64,000 nucleotides of DNA from Laguncularia racemosa (taxonomy: Eukaryota > Streptophyta > Magnoliopsida > Myrtales > Combretaceae), in the NCBI GenBank assembly GCA_037954665.1, contig JBBMOL010000449.1, positions 62,001 to 126,000 of the forward strand, given 5' to 3'. Shown here piece by piece: positions 12,261-23,789 of the stretch. The position numbers were made by a program, and so were the translations under genes. The notes beneath the pieces were generated by a model. That model worked only from the letters and a program-made list of their open reading frames with translations. It did not search any database and had not been told where the DNA came from. Positions within the stretch are counted from its first letter, which is position 1. Every line of letters starts with the position of its first letter.

Positions 12261-13685
12261 TGTTAAGTTCTCCAATTTAGTTTTGATGTTAACAAAAGAG
12301 GAATAATGTGTAACAAATGAAGATAGTATGTAATTTTTCTAAAGTTGAACAAGGAGACAGAAGCTTGTTCAGAACCTTCAAAAGTGTTATATAGACTATT
12401 TTTGTTCCAACAGAAGGTGTTTCAGAAGTTGTGTAGTGTATCCGTAGTTATGGTGTTAATCTTTCAGAAGGACTTTCAGAACCTTTACACTAGGAGATCA
12501 GTTGATAGGTTTGTTTCAGAAACACTTTCAGAACCTTCATAACAAGAGGATAGTTAACAGGTTTGCTTTAGAAGCACTTTCATAACCTTTCATGTCTGTC
12601 ACGAATTTTTCCAGATTACGTTCTAATTTTTATATCGATATTTTTTAATAAATTTCAAGGCCTAGCTCCACGTGTCAAGTATTTTTGGGTAATATACTTG
12701 ATGTGTTTTACTAAAGTTGGATTTTACATCATGGGTTTTTAATTTATATAAAGTTTGACAAGATTTTATTCAAAGATTTCATTTTATGATAAAGTGAGAT
12801 CATATAAGATTTACAAGTTTTATCAAGATTTAAATTTAGATATTTGTGCTATATTTTGGGAGATCCAGCAGTTACAAAGATAAGGATAAAAAATATGGTT
12901 GTTACATGAAGATATGGTTCCACAATGTGAGGGATATCTTCAACAAACTTGATCCAAGAGATATATCCAAAGAAGATCTTGGTCAAACTAATTTATCCAA
13001 GCTTATCCTCGTCAACAACATCATGGAATGCAGATTCTCTCCAACAGATCCAACTTATTTTTGAATTAAAAATTCAAAAATAAATTCAAGATTGTCACGT
13101 GGAAAGTAGCCGTTATGTTCTCTTCATATAAGGATTTTTTAATTCAAATGAAGAAGAGAGAACGTTGTTGAAAAAAAAAGAGACACACGAAAAGAAAAGG
13201 CTCATACATCTTCAAGCGAAAAATCTTTACATATACATGTGAATTATCATATAGAGGAAATATGATATTCCTCATTGTTGTTGAAATTCCTTTCGTGAAT
13301 AAGGAATTATTTGTTGTTTCATCACTGTAGTTGAGTGATTAGCATAGTAAAGAAGCTAGAAAGACTCAACAGTGAGACTTTGCCTTGAAGAGGTTTATGT
13401 TGTATATCTTCAATTTGTTTGATATAGTGAAACACAACCGGTATAGACAACCGAGACCCCGACGTGGTGTTGGAAGAGAGGACTGACGCTCGAGGCGGAA
13501 CCTTTATAAATATCTGAGCATCCTATTCTTCTCTACTTTTTATTTACTACACATTATTGTTCTTCATTATCGTTATTCACGTGATTTTATTAGTTAAGAG
13601 TTTTGATTGATTTGCGAAAAAGTGAAACTTTAAGTGATTAATCAATTCACCCTCCTCTTGATTAATCTAATTGGGACCAACAACA
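12261..13685 (+). repeat. SIRE-like Ty1/copia 3' LTR
   Basis: Starts TGTTAAGTTC directly after the purine tract and ends in TTGGGACCAACA, an ending I associate with SIRE/Maximus-type LTRs. Length about 1.42 kb fits that group. The last bases could be 13682 or 13685. Assignment rests on LTR edges and the purine tract only, because no copia pol is present. Downstream sequence is an Athila gag on the other strand, into which this LTR or its parent element inserted. Confidence 0.6.
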
Positions 13686-15261
13686 CATCCTCCAACTTCT
13701 GCTTGTTAGATAGAAGCTCCTTTAAGAACTTAGCATATTTCGGCATTTGCGAAAGTGCCTCTACAAATGGAATGTTAATGTGCAGCTGTTTAAATAGATC
13801 AAGGAATTTACCAAACTGCTCCTTGTCTTTGCTTTGGTTGAGACGAGCTGGATAAGGATTTTTGGCACATATTCTTTGACAACTGATGGTGATCTTCTCT
13901 CAGAATGTGTTTTCTTAGGGGTTCTCTTCTCCTTTTCAATAGGTTGATAATCTTGCTTCTTTTCATGCCGCTGTTTAGATAGTAACTCTTTCCCGCTTCT
14001 TCAAGTAATGGCTTTCACTTGTTCTCTTGGATTGTTTTTCGTGTTGCTAGGAAGAGAGCCAGGTTGTCTCTCAGACATCATCTTAGCCGGTTGGCCAATT
14101 TGCTTCTCAAGATTGTGAATCGAGGCCTCTTGATTACGATGCCTTGCATCAGAGCTTTGGATGAATTGACTTAGTATATCTTCTAAGTTACCCATCTTTT
14201 CTTATTGAGGTGGCTACGCTGAAGGAAGCGGTAAAGGCTGATAAAGTGGCGGCTGTTGCTTCAAATACCCTAGTGTTAGTAGATTAGCTCTCTGATAGTC
14301 ATAATTTCCATAAGATAGATTAGATGGTTTCTCATCCTTGAATGGTAGGTGTTACCATACTGATTATACTACTGTTTGTTCGAATTCCCAAGATAATCTA
14401 CTTGCTCATATTGCTAAAAAGATCCACACCCTTCACAGGATCTCCCATCTGATGTTACTGTTGTGGTTGTAATCCTTTAAGATTCTTAAGAGTTGCAACT
14501 TGGTGACTTAAAGCTTCCATTTTTGCTACCAAAGTAGTCATTACATCTACTTCGTACATTCTTTCTGCTTTCTACTTACTCTTGTTATGGCCCCACTGGT
14601 AATTGTTTCTTACCATATTAGCAAATAACTTCAATGAGTCCTCTGGAGTCTTAGTATTCAAAGTATCACCAGCTGCGACATCTACCAAGTGACGTGTAGC
14701 AGGATTTAACCCATTTAAGAATGTCTAAACTTGCATCCATGTAGGTAACTGGTGATGTGGACACTTTCTCAACAATTCTATCCACCTCTGTTAAGCATCA
14801 TATAGTATTTCATGATCTTGTTGATTGAAAGAAAAGATGTCATTCCGGAGCTTGGTGGTCTTACATGGTGGAAAATAATTATCCAAAAACTCCTTTACTG
14901 TATCATCCCATGTGGTCAAAGCCCCGGGACCCAATGATTGAAGCCATGCCTTAGCTTTCCCTCTTAATGAAAAAGGGAACAATCTTGTATGCACTGCTTC
15001 ATCCATCACCCCATTGTTCTTGAAAGTTTCACAAATCTCCAAGAATGTTTGAATATGAGCATGGGGGTCTTCATCAGCTAATCCATCGAACCGATAGTAT
15101 TGTTGTGAAAGTTGAATCACCACACCCTTGATCTCGAAATTATTAGTCCCAATGGGAGGCTTAACAATGGTTGGACCTGTGCCATCTAGTGTAGGCCTTG
15201 CATACTCAATGTTTGTCTTTGGTGGATCTTCAACCATTAATTCTTGTATCTTTACCTCACT
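13686..15261 (-). pseudogene. gag: Athila-type gag fragment
   Basis: Reading leftward from 15261, the protein starts mid-gag with SEVKIQELMVEDPPK. The capsid-like core lies at 15237-14791, with GLADEDPHAHIQTFLEIC and LRGKAKAWLQSLGPGALTTW, typical of the retrotransposon gag domain. A C-terminal coil segment (EASIHNLEKQIGQ) is at 14195-14001, and the gag-protease border (YAKFLKELL) at about 13760-13690. In-frame stops break the part left of 14791. The N-terminus is cut by a family-B LTR at 15262 and the protease side by the SIRE-like LTR. It is a relative of the gag at 23790, not a recent copy of it. Confidence 0.75.
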
Positions 15262-16050
15262 TGATGTGCCTTACAATTCCAATAGCATACACATTAATAC
15301 AAATGCGTGATCACTAAATCAATTCCACAACGGTGTGATCAACAACACTCCTTTAAACCCTAATTCATGTGGATTCAGATGGCAAAGATACTAAATTGTG
15401 ATGAGAAATAATGCAATTGTATAATAAGCAATGGATAACAATATAAATGAATTCAAATTCCACTGAAATTGTCTGAATCAAATCTGAAAATGAGGAACCC
15501 TAATTCACGTAAAAGACAATAAGTAACACAACCAAATTGTATCTAGATATGATGCATTAGAAAATAATTTGAAGTAACTAGAGAAAGATTGTTATTACTC
15601 ACAATCTCCTCAAGCTAATCTCACCACAATTTCACAAATGAAATTGATAAGAGAGTTTTGCATGCAAGGACTATTCTTCAAGGCAAAAGGTGTATATTTT
15701 CTTAAGTTTCAAAAAGCTCTCTCTAAACCCTACTTAGCAAATATTTATACTTGCTACAATTAGGGTAAAAACAATAAAACAAATTACAGATAAGCCACTT
15801 CAAATGACTGGTTCTAAAACATAAAAGTACAAGTACAAATAAGTCTTCAAATGGCTAGTTCTTCACTTCAATAGAACATATTGTGGACCGATGGATGTAA
15901 GTCTAAGAATGTCCCCAATTTGATCTTTAGTGCATTTTATTTGCCATCCTGTAAAACTGATAAATTTACTTGCTATAATGCAAAAATAAAGTTTTATTAG
16001 ATAAATATGACAACATGTAGATATCTGGGCTCATGTATCCAATTTGTTTT
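15262..16050 (-). repeat. Family-B LTR (3' LTR of B1)
   Basis: Starts with TGATGTGCC on the plus strand, the same edge as the LTRs at 52165 and 62979, and shows the same order of blocks (ACCCTACTTAGCAA, ATTTATACTTGCT and so on) at lower identity. The right edge is uncertain because no clear purine tract is seen. Confidence 0.6.
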
Positions 16051-16800
16051 CCCCACTGTTGGAACCATAGAGTTGATTCCCATCATCTCCTCAGGCCTTT
16101 GAAAGATTTTCCCTCAAATCTAAGGGGTCTTCTCTTAGACTAACACCCAGTATTTGTGTTTGCTTGTTGGCTGGAGGTACTGGTGTTTCTAATATGTTCC
16201 TGGAAAGAGCGAACCTCAGACGGAGACATAGGAGTCAAGACAATCCATGTACCATCCTTCTAAAACATGTAAATGTTTTTAAACCCATCATGTAGCACTT
16301 TCCTATCAAATAACCACAATATACCCAACAATATATGAAAGGCGCACATAGGAAGCACATCACAAATAATCTCATCACTATATCTATCTCCTATAGTGAA
16401 TGGCACCTTTGCTCTCTATGTAACATGTAAGCTACCTCGGTCATCCAACCAATGCAATTTATAAAGGTGTAGATGTGGGCTAGTAGCTAGTTGTAAATTA
16501 TTTACTAATGCAGCAGATATGACATTAATGCAACTATCACCATCAATGAAAAGAACACATAGGTTATCTCGAATTTGACAAGGTGTGTGCAACAAGTTCT
16601 CCTTCTGTATATCCCTGACATCTGGAGATATGGTCATAACTCTGCGTAACACATTAATAGGTAAGTAATTTTCACCCTTTTTGTCCTCATGTGTCTTAGT
16701 GTTCTGATCATCATAATATTCCTGCAGAGCTAGGGATAAATCCATTGATTTGACATCTTCCTCATCATCTTCGTTGCCCTCCATAATAGTCATCACCCTT
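16051..16800 (-). pseudogene. Family-B retroviral-type aspartic protease and linker
   Basis: The minus-strand frame 16796-16416 reads an acidic linker, then PINVLRRVMTISPDVRDIQKEN, then the protease core with FIDGDSCINVIS around 16560-16510, followed by LHWLDDRG. The usual active-site form in this class is D-G/S-G-S-C, so the second glycine is changed here. Downstream, the reading frame runs towards the LTR with further stops, and no RT or integrase follows. That missing pol is shared with element X at 52165-63945, so family B may be a gag-protease-only family. Confidence 0.65.
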
Positions 16801-17798
16801 TTATTAGGACATTGTGCAGCTATATGTCAAAAACCCATGCATTTGAAACATTTAATCTGGCACATCTTCCCACTGGTTAATCCTGGTGCTATCTGCCTAA
16901 AATCAAATCCAACTACCTCTTTACCTTTCCCAGAAACATTTTTCTCCTTATCAGTGCTAGAGATAATTTTGTCTACAACCTTAGCATATTCTCCTACCCC
17001 CTTTTGTCTACCCATCTAACTATCTACTCCAATAGGTTTAGTAGTAGTACCATACCTATTACTAGTGGCTCGAAAAGGATTAGATCACCTCTACCTCTCC
17101 ACTTTCAAGGCCAATTGTATAGCCTCATCAAGTGTATTATACCTTAGTAGCACAACAACACAGGTAATCTCATATTTCAACCCAAACACAAATTTTTTAA
17201 GGTTTGCTCAGGAGACTTGATTGATCTACATCTGATCATCAGCGTCTTAAACTCTTATACATAGTCATCTACTATTTTGCCTCCCTGCCTTAGTGTTTGG
17301 AGATGCATAAATAGTTCCTGCCTGTAATGTTCTGGTATGAACCTTTTCCTCAGAACCTGTTTCATGTCCCTCTAAGTATGTATTTCAGCCACTCCATCCC
17401 TTTGTTTGCTGATTACTAGACTTTTCCACCATAAGGTGGTATAACCTATGAATTCCACAACTGCAAGACGAATCCTAGTTTTATCATCAATTTCATAACA
17501 CTCAAATAGACCCTCAACTTTGTCCTACCAATCCAAGTAATCATCTGCTGAACCCTCGCCATCAAATGAAGGCATCTATAGTTTCACATACTCCAATCCT
17601 TGAGGTAGCCTAAAATCCCTGTTTGGTTATGGGTTAATCCCAAAATTATCATCTCTTTCCTCCTTAAGAGCATAATAATCTCCTTCCACTCTTCTTCCCA
17701 TATTACCTCCAACTTCTCCCTCCCTATGAACATTCTAAAGAGCTGCCCAAGGTAGTGGTGCATGAGGATTTGCCACTGGTGGTTGTGGCATCATCACA
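16801..17798 (-). pseudogene. gag: Family-B gag with zinc knuckle
   Basis: At the left end is a CCHC knuckle (CFKCMGF, stop, HIAAQC, about 16858-16815) in which the residue before the histidine is replaced by a TGA stop. Upstream come a lysine-rich linker and a capsid segment readable as RKRFIPEHYRQELFMHLQTLRQG near 17340-17270. The N-terminal part ends abruptly at 17798, where another LTR is joined. Gag forms the particle shell and the knuckle binds the genomic RNA in this family. The gag of element X (53830-61912) is the closest relative in the window. Confidence 0.65.
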
Positions 17799-18436
17799 AG
17801 ATAAAAGATATAAAGAATTACTTATCCATGGAGTTTTCAATAAAAATAGAAAATCTAGAGAAATAGAATTGATTCATGCTAAAAAGAATAATCCCTTGTT
17901 TGTTTTGTGATCTCCAATGATGCTCGGATAATTCTCCTCTTGAAGTTCATAATAATGCTCTCCTAGGGTTTTTAAAACGAAGCCAAAGGAAAAAGCCTTT
18001 TTAAAAATAAAACAAGGTATCTATTTATAGTTATGCGAAAACAGGGTTCAGCATGGGCATCAGCACAGCCATGCTTGAGGCTGTGCTAACTTTGAAACAT
18101 GTTATTTTCACTGCTTAGTACAGCATGGCCTCTAGTATGGCTGTGCTTGAGGTAGGGCTGAAAAGAATTAGCTACTAGTCATTTTTTTTATCCAGCACTA
18201 GTGTCTACATGGGTTGTGCTAAAGGTTGTGTTGAATTGAAAATCAATTTTCTTCATTTTTCGCTAAATTTCACCTCGTCTTTGCTCATATCATCCTTAAA
18301 CCTTTCTTTTGTCTCCATTGACTCTTGAAATTAAAATTTAATCATATAAGTACCCTTTTCTTCACAAATCACATGAAATCCATATAAAATTATAATTAAT
18401 AAACACTAGAATTAAGGGTCTTCTGACACTTATCAG
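17799..18436 (-). repeat. Truncated LTR (family D, Athila/Tat-like)
   Basis: On the minus strand it starts TGATAAGTGTCAG at 18436 and contains a TATA-like ACTATAAATAG (18031-18021 region) followed by AACCCTAGG. The left end is joined to family-B gag at 17798. It carries four GCACAGCC/GGCTGTGC-type repeats at 18050-18240 that resemble weak forms of the ACACGGCCGTGT motif in other LTRs here. Confidence 0.55.
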
Positions 18437-18915
18437 GAACAAGGTCACAATTAGGAACAAATATCCTCTTCTTAGGATAGATGACCTGTTTGACAAGTTG
18501 CAAGGAGCTTAAGTGCTCTCCAAAGTAAACCTGAGATCAGGCTACCATCAACTAAGAATCAAAGAAGATGACATATAGAAAACAACATTCCATACTAGGT
18601 ATGGGCACTACGAGTTTCTCGTAATGCCCTTTGAACTAATGAATGTACCAACTGCATTCATAGATTTAATGAATAGAGTATTCAGGGATTTTCTGGATAA
18701 ATTTGTAATCGTCTTTATAGACTATATCCTGATATACTCTAAAAGCATTGAGGAGCATGAAGAACACTTGAGACTGGTATTGGGTAGGTTACAAGCTAAA
18801 AAGTTATATGCTAAATTCAGCAAATGTGAATTTTGGCTGAAATAAGTAGTCTTCTTAGGCCATGTAGTTAACCAAGATAGGATATCTATGGATCCAAAAA
18901 AGGTAGTTAATTTTG
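18437..18915 (+). pseudogene. Chromovirus-like reverse transcriptase fragment
   Basis: It reads NKYPLLRIDDLFDKLQG, then SGYHQLRIKE with stops, and an open stretch at 18624-18845 (FVIVFIDYILIYSKSIEEHEEHL, then LYAKFSKCEFWLK). This is the palm and thumb start of a Ty3/gypsy RT. The metal-binding pair after FI should be two aspartates; the second (18723-18725) is tyrosine, so the site is dead. Both ends are cut, by an LTR on the left and a hAT element on the right. It resembles Tekay/Del-type RT more than the other RTs in the window. Confidence 0.75.
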
Positions 18916-20951
18916 CAAAGTAGGATACTTGATCCCATTTAATTTCCACTAGCTAAGGATATCAAAATTATTTATCTAAGGCAATACAAGCTCTTTTAAG
19001 TAATGCTCCAACTCTAATTTTACCTGGCCATCAATATCAATGGTGCGCAAATATTGCACCAACCTTGATTTTCTTATAAAATCACTAGAAGCACTATCAT
19101 TGCTTGTTGGAGAACTTAAAGAATTACTGCCAGTGCTAGTGCTCTTATTGTGATGAGATTTGGTGCTACATTGATATTCTTAAACCAATTCAAAATAAGT
19201 ATTTATAGCATTTTGTATCTCTATGGAAGCATTCACTCTATAAGCATTAGCAAACATAAAGTCCATAACCTTCATTTTAAAGCGTGGATCTAAAACAGCA
19301 TAAACGATTATAATAATATGCACATTACCCAAATATTGTTCACTTCTCAAACATTTTATAGGCCATTGTACTAATATTGACACTAGTAGAATCCTTCCAT
19401 TCAATCAAAGCTTCCTTAATTTCATATAACTTTTCAAAATAATAATTTGTCATTGGATATGGAGTACCAAAAAAAAAAAGATTAGTTACCTCATAAAATA
19501 TTGCTAACTTGTTGCAAATTTCTTCTGCTAGCTCCTAGTCATCATCTATTAGAAGACATTTGTAGTGTCTATCTATATGCTGAACTCTATAGAGAACTTC
19601 TTTATATCCAATTATTGTGACAAACATATCATATGTTGAGTTCCATTTGGTTTTCCAATCTAAAGAAAGCTTTCTACGATATAAAACATCTAATTGCTTG
19701 CATCCCTCTCTAAACTTCTCCACTTGTGATGGTGTTGTAGACCAAAATGTGACACTTTCATGAATCTTCTCTATTTCTTTTTCTGTTACACTTACACCTT
19801 CCTTCACAATTAAGTTTAAGATATGTGCACAATAGCGTATATGAATTACCTTCCCCTGAAGAATTAGATCATCTCTTTACAGTTTCAACAATAAATTTAT
19901 GATTATGGCATCATTTGTGGAACAATTATCTATAGTGATTGTAGATAATTTTCTATCCAAACTCCATGTATTTAGTGACTCAAACAAACAATCAGCAAGT
20001 ACCTCATTTGTATGCAGAGTTGGAACATGCACAATTGCATAAATATATAAATAAGGTTAATAGAATTATATAAATGTACTTTTTCAACAGATAAAATAAA
20101 AAGATATGGTAATAAAGAAGCTTACTTCAACAGTTGACTTTGTAGCCTCCGATTGTTGTTAATAAAGCGTGCCATCATGGTCATGTATCTCTTTTTCTGA
20201 TTAGATGTCCACATGTTTGTTGTTATTATAAACTGAGAATTTAGTCCTTTTAGCATCACTTGCAATTTTTCCTTCTCCCCATTGTAAATGCTCATAATTT
20301 CTTTCTTTAATGTGGTGCAACTAATATGATTTATTAATGGTTGAATGCTACTAATATACTCTATAAACCACTCACGTTCAACCATGGAAATGGGATACTC
20401 ATGAACAATGATTGCCTTTGCAAGTTTTTTTCTCAAGGTTTCTTGATTGAATGACCAATTTCTAATCCTTAAATCACTCTCAACATCACTTTCTCTTTTT
20501 TTTCAATAGATAGAAGATATTTCCTTATGTTTGCTTGTTTTTGTCTTTGCAAGCACCTTTTAAAATGATAATGCAAATGCTTTGTTCCATTTGAACTATT
20601 TGCTTTTATTTTTTTTTTATTAAAATGATTGCACACAACAAAATTCTCCCCATCAATTGCTTTTTTCACCATCTCATTCCACTCACTAGAAGTCAACTTA
20701 CGTTTGCTAAAATTATCACTTGCATTGACATTGCTTAAAACTTTAGAACTTGATGTAGTTGTTGGTTTTCTTGGTGCAACTTCCTTTTCAAATCTAGATG
20801 TTGGAAATGAAATTTCTTCAACTTCATCTGCATCCATATTCTTCTTAATTTCATGTATGTCCATTTTCCCTACATTGCATAATAAAATTTGTAAATAATG
20901 AGTACCACAAATACCCTCAATCATACTTACCAAAAAAACAAAAACCATCAA
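18916..20951 (-). pseudogene. hAT-superfamily transposase (RICESLEEPER-like), decayed
   Basis: Pieces read in the family order on the minus strand. First comes a BED-type zinc finger (20620-20560), with VVCNHFNKKK and GTKHLHYHFKRC; the second cysteine of the expected C-x2-C is phenylalanine. Next are LAKAIIVHEYPISMVE and ITTNMWTSNQKKRYM (20436-20122), then a mid region with WKTKWNSTYDM (19807-19535), then VLDPRFKMKVMDF (19345-19180), and the start of the dimerisation domain (ELEHYLKELVLP, W-KLNGIKYPTL) near 19040-18920. The pieces lie in different frames with stops, and the C-terminus is cut near 18916. I found no terminal inverted repeats or 8-bp duplication. Confidence 0.75.
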
Positions 20952-22224
20952 TTAAAGGATTTAATGAAATTGATGTGTTGTTGGGTTAGCTTGGATTACT
21001 ATATAATGCTCTTAAAAAATGATATCTCGCAATTTCACTAGCGTAATTGTAGATTATGTTATAGCATGTTATTGGTTTAAATCACCCCATAGGGCTATAG
21101 CTTGAGACCTTAAGCACTAACTTATGGAAGTGTGGTTGATTTGCTTCAAAGAGATTACATATATAAAAATAAAAAACAAAATAAATAAAAATAAAAATTG
21201 GATTTATGTATTTGAAAAACAAAAAAAAAGGACCCTTTTCCCTCCCATAATATCCAATACTTTCATATGAAATTCCACACCAAAACGGCCAGAAGTTTAT
21301 TACTGGTCAATTTAAAGAAAGCTAATTTGATCTCCTTCACTGAAACCTATCTTTGTAATATTGCAGCTTGTCTATGACTTGGTTTTCTTTTTAAGAGAGG
21401 CAATTCACTTATGATTCCTTTTTGATATATTATACACTCTCCAAAGGATTAGAAATAGTCTAGATTACCCTCTTTACTTTGTTATGGGATTATGTGATTG
21501 TCCTATCCTCTTCTTGAGGTTCGTAGATATAATCACAATGTAAACTTGAAGAAATACAAACAATTGCACCCACCTAAGTTCAACCATTTGACATGACTTT
21601 TACTTTAGGAAGGACCCTTCTTAAGACTAAATGGAGGTAGGTCCTCCCAATAAATAAGAGCCACTCTATGACACTTTTGGCAACTTTGAAGTGCATCTCT
21701 AGCCTTCAAAACACTATTGGAAATGTTGGAAACTTCTTTTCAATTCAAGCTTTTCATTTCTAACTTTAAGGCCTATAATTTTGCACATGCTTAGAAAATA
21801 GGATTACCAAAGATCCACAACCTAAACTTTATATAAAATAGACCCAAAGACAACTTAAACTTTAGAAAATGATATCTTCTATAAGTCAACCTTCATATAA
21901 GTAAACCATGTGCAAGCAAAATATGAATTAAGCTATGTTATTCTACATTTTTCCAATACTAATAGATCAAACAACTAGAACAAAGAGTAAGTAATAAAAA
22001 TAATTTGAGGAGCTACCAAACATTCCATAGCTCTCTAATGATTATCTTATGAAGAAATTGTTTTTTTCTTTTTTAGCTCTTTCTTACTTTAAACAATTCA
22101 TTAATTTTCAATCAACTTAAGGAATATTATGCTTGTTCTCTTTGCCTACAAAAGTGGTTAAATTGAGAACAATAACCTACGGTCTAATAAAAGAGTGTGG
22201 CTTATTACCATGTCTATAAGCTGT
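20952..22224. other. AT-rich unassigned stretch
   Basis: No open frame, known domain, LTR edge or repeat recognised. It may contain the 5' end of the hAT element on its left side and the pre-insertion target of the Athila element on its right, since the LTR TGATAAGT starts at 22225. Confidence 0.5.
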
Positions 22225-23646
22225 TGATAAGTACAAATTAACAGTTGTATTTCTGATGAATTCTAGTGGTATATGTAATAAATTGATGTTATTTTGAAGA
22301 TTTTTAATACTTAAAAAAAAAATATTTCAGTTTTAGGACTGAGGACCACTATTTTGAGAGAAGATATCAACTTGGATTGAGATCGGATAAGAAAACACAA
22401 AGAAAAATTCTTTTTGGAAGGAACAGGGGAAGAGCACGACCATGTGTTAAGGAAACACGCCCACAGAAGCACACACGGTTGAAGGCACGACCGTATGTTG
22501 AGCTTGGAAAATCCATAGAAGCACACACGGTTAAAGGCACGGCCGTGTGTTATTTGCGTGGGTTTTACTAACACTATTCAAAGGCACGGCCATGTATAAG
22601 TCGTGTGTCGAGACTGTGCGCTTGAAAAAACTCAACCATTTCAAGAGATTTTTGGGCTTCCATGTATATATATATTCTCATTTTTTCTAGAGTGAAGCAG
22701 GAGACACCGGAGGGAGATAAAAAAAAAAAATATGAAGGAAGAAAAAACGCTTGGGAAGAATTTCGAGAGGAAAGCAACATCAACTGATTCATCTTCATCT
22801 TCTGAAGGGTTCATGCACAGGGGTGTTCTTCTTTTTTATTTTTTTTCATTGAGTTGTAATTTGAAAACCATGAGTGGCTAGTTTATTTCATACCCAAACC
22901 TTACGAACTCTAATTGTCATGTAACATTGGATTGATTTTATAGTTAATGAATAGTGGAAATCTTTGAGTTTATTCATGTTATTTGTTATGTTTTGTTAAT
23001 TTGATGTATGGCCAACATTGAATTTGCATTGATTTCTTAGAAGATGATTGGAAAATCTTTTGTTTGAATAGATCTTACATGAATAAAGGAATTTGTATGT
23101 AATCTAGGGATAGAGAACATGAATTTTCCATATTAGATTGAATTAGATAATTTGACCTAATTGAGGGTTCAAGAGTATTAATGCAATTCTAATCGATTTT
23201 TGATAAAAGAGGAATCTTTATTAATGCAATTAGGGTTAGGAGCTAATGAATCTGGGAAGAACATTAGCTTAGTGTTAGATACTCCGCGGTTTAGAAATAA
23301 CCACTATTTGTTAATTGATTTATAAAAAGGGTGAAGTTACATGATAATTAAAGGAGTAGTAAGGATAGGGTATGTTCTTAAGTATTAAATTTAGTGATTT
23401 TAATTTATCATGTTAGTTTTAATTACTTTAGATTTTGTTAAGTGTTTTTAATTTAAGTTAAATCTCTCGAATTTGTGCGGTTAGATAGTCGGTTTAGAGT
23501 TATTATTGGTACTTGTTGATCCTTGAGGAAATGATACCCGAACACAATTCTATATTATTATAATCGATAGTTGCACTTGCCTTATTAATCGTAACAGAGA
23601 GTCGTAGAAAAGGAATTTTTAAATTTGTGTGATTATGGTCAACACA
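22225..23646 (+). repeat. Athila 5' LTR (1.42 kb)
   Basis: Begins TGATAAGTACAA and ends GGTCAACACA, eight bases before the primer site. At 22430-22620 it carries a run of GGCACGGCCGTGTG-like motifs. A TATATATATA stretch at about 22664 could serve as TATA box. The left part has no counterpart in copy 1 because that copy is cut by the window start. Confidence 0.8.
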
Positions 23647-23653
23647 AAGTTTT

Positions 23654-23671
23654 TGGCGCAGTTGTCGGGGA
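23654..23671 (+). promoter_or_regulatory. Primer-binding site (tRNA-Asp type), two changes
   Basis: TGGCGCAGTTGTCGGGGA differs at two positions from the intact site in element E (TGGCGCCGTTGCCGGGGA at 56155), which pairs with the tRNA-Asp 3' end. Confidence 0.8.
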
Positions 23672-23789
23672 TTAGCGATATTAAGAAAGCTCAACGCTGA
23701 CTACTTTAACCATTTATTCTTTAGTATTTATTGTGTTACATTCACTCTTTTGGAGGTAACTAATTTTCCCTTGATTTTCTTTGTATTTT

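Noticed and set aside
21077..21110. CACCCCATAGGGCT as a hAT terminal repeat
   Set aside because: No matching inverted copy near 18916 and no 8-bp duplication found.
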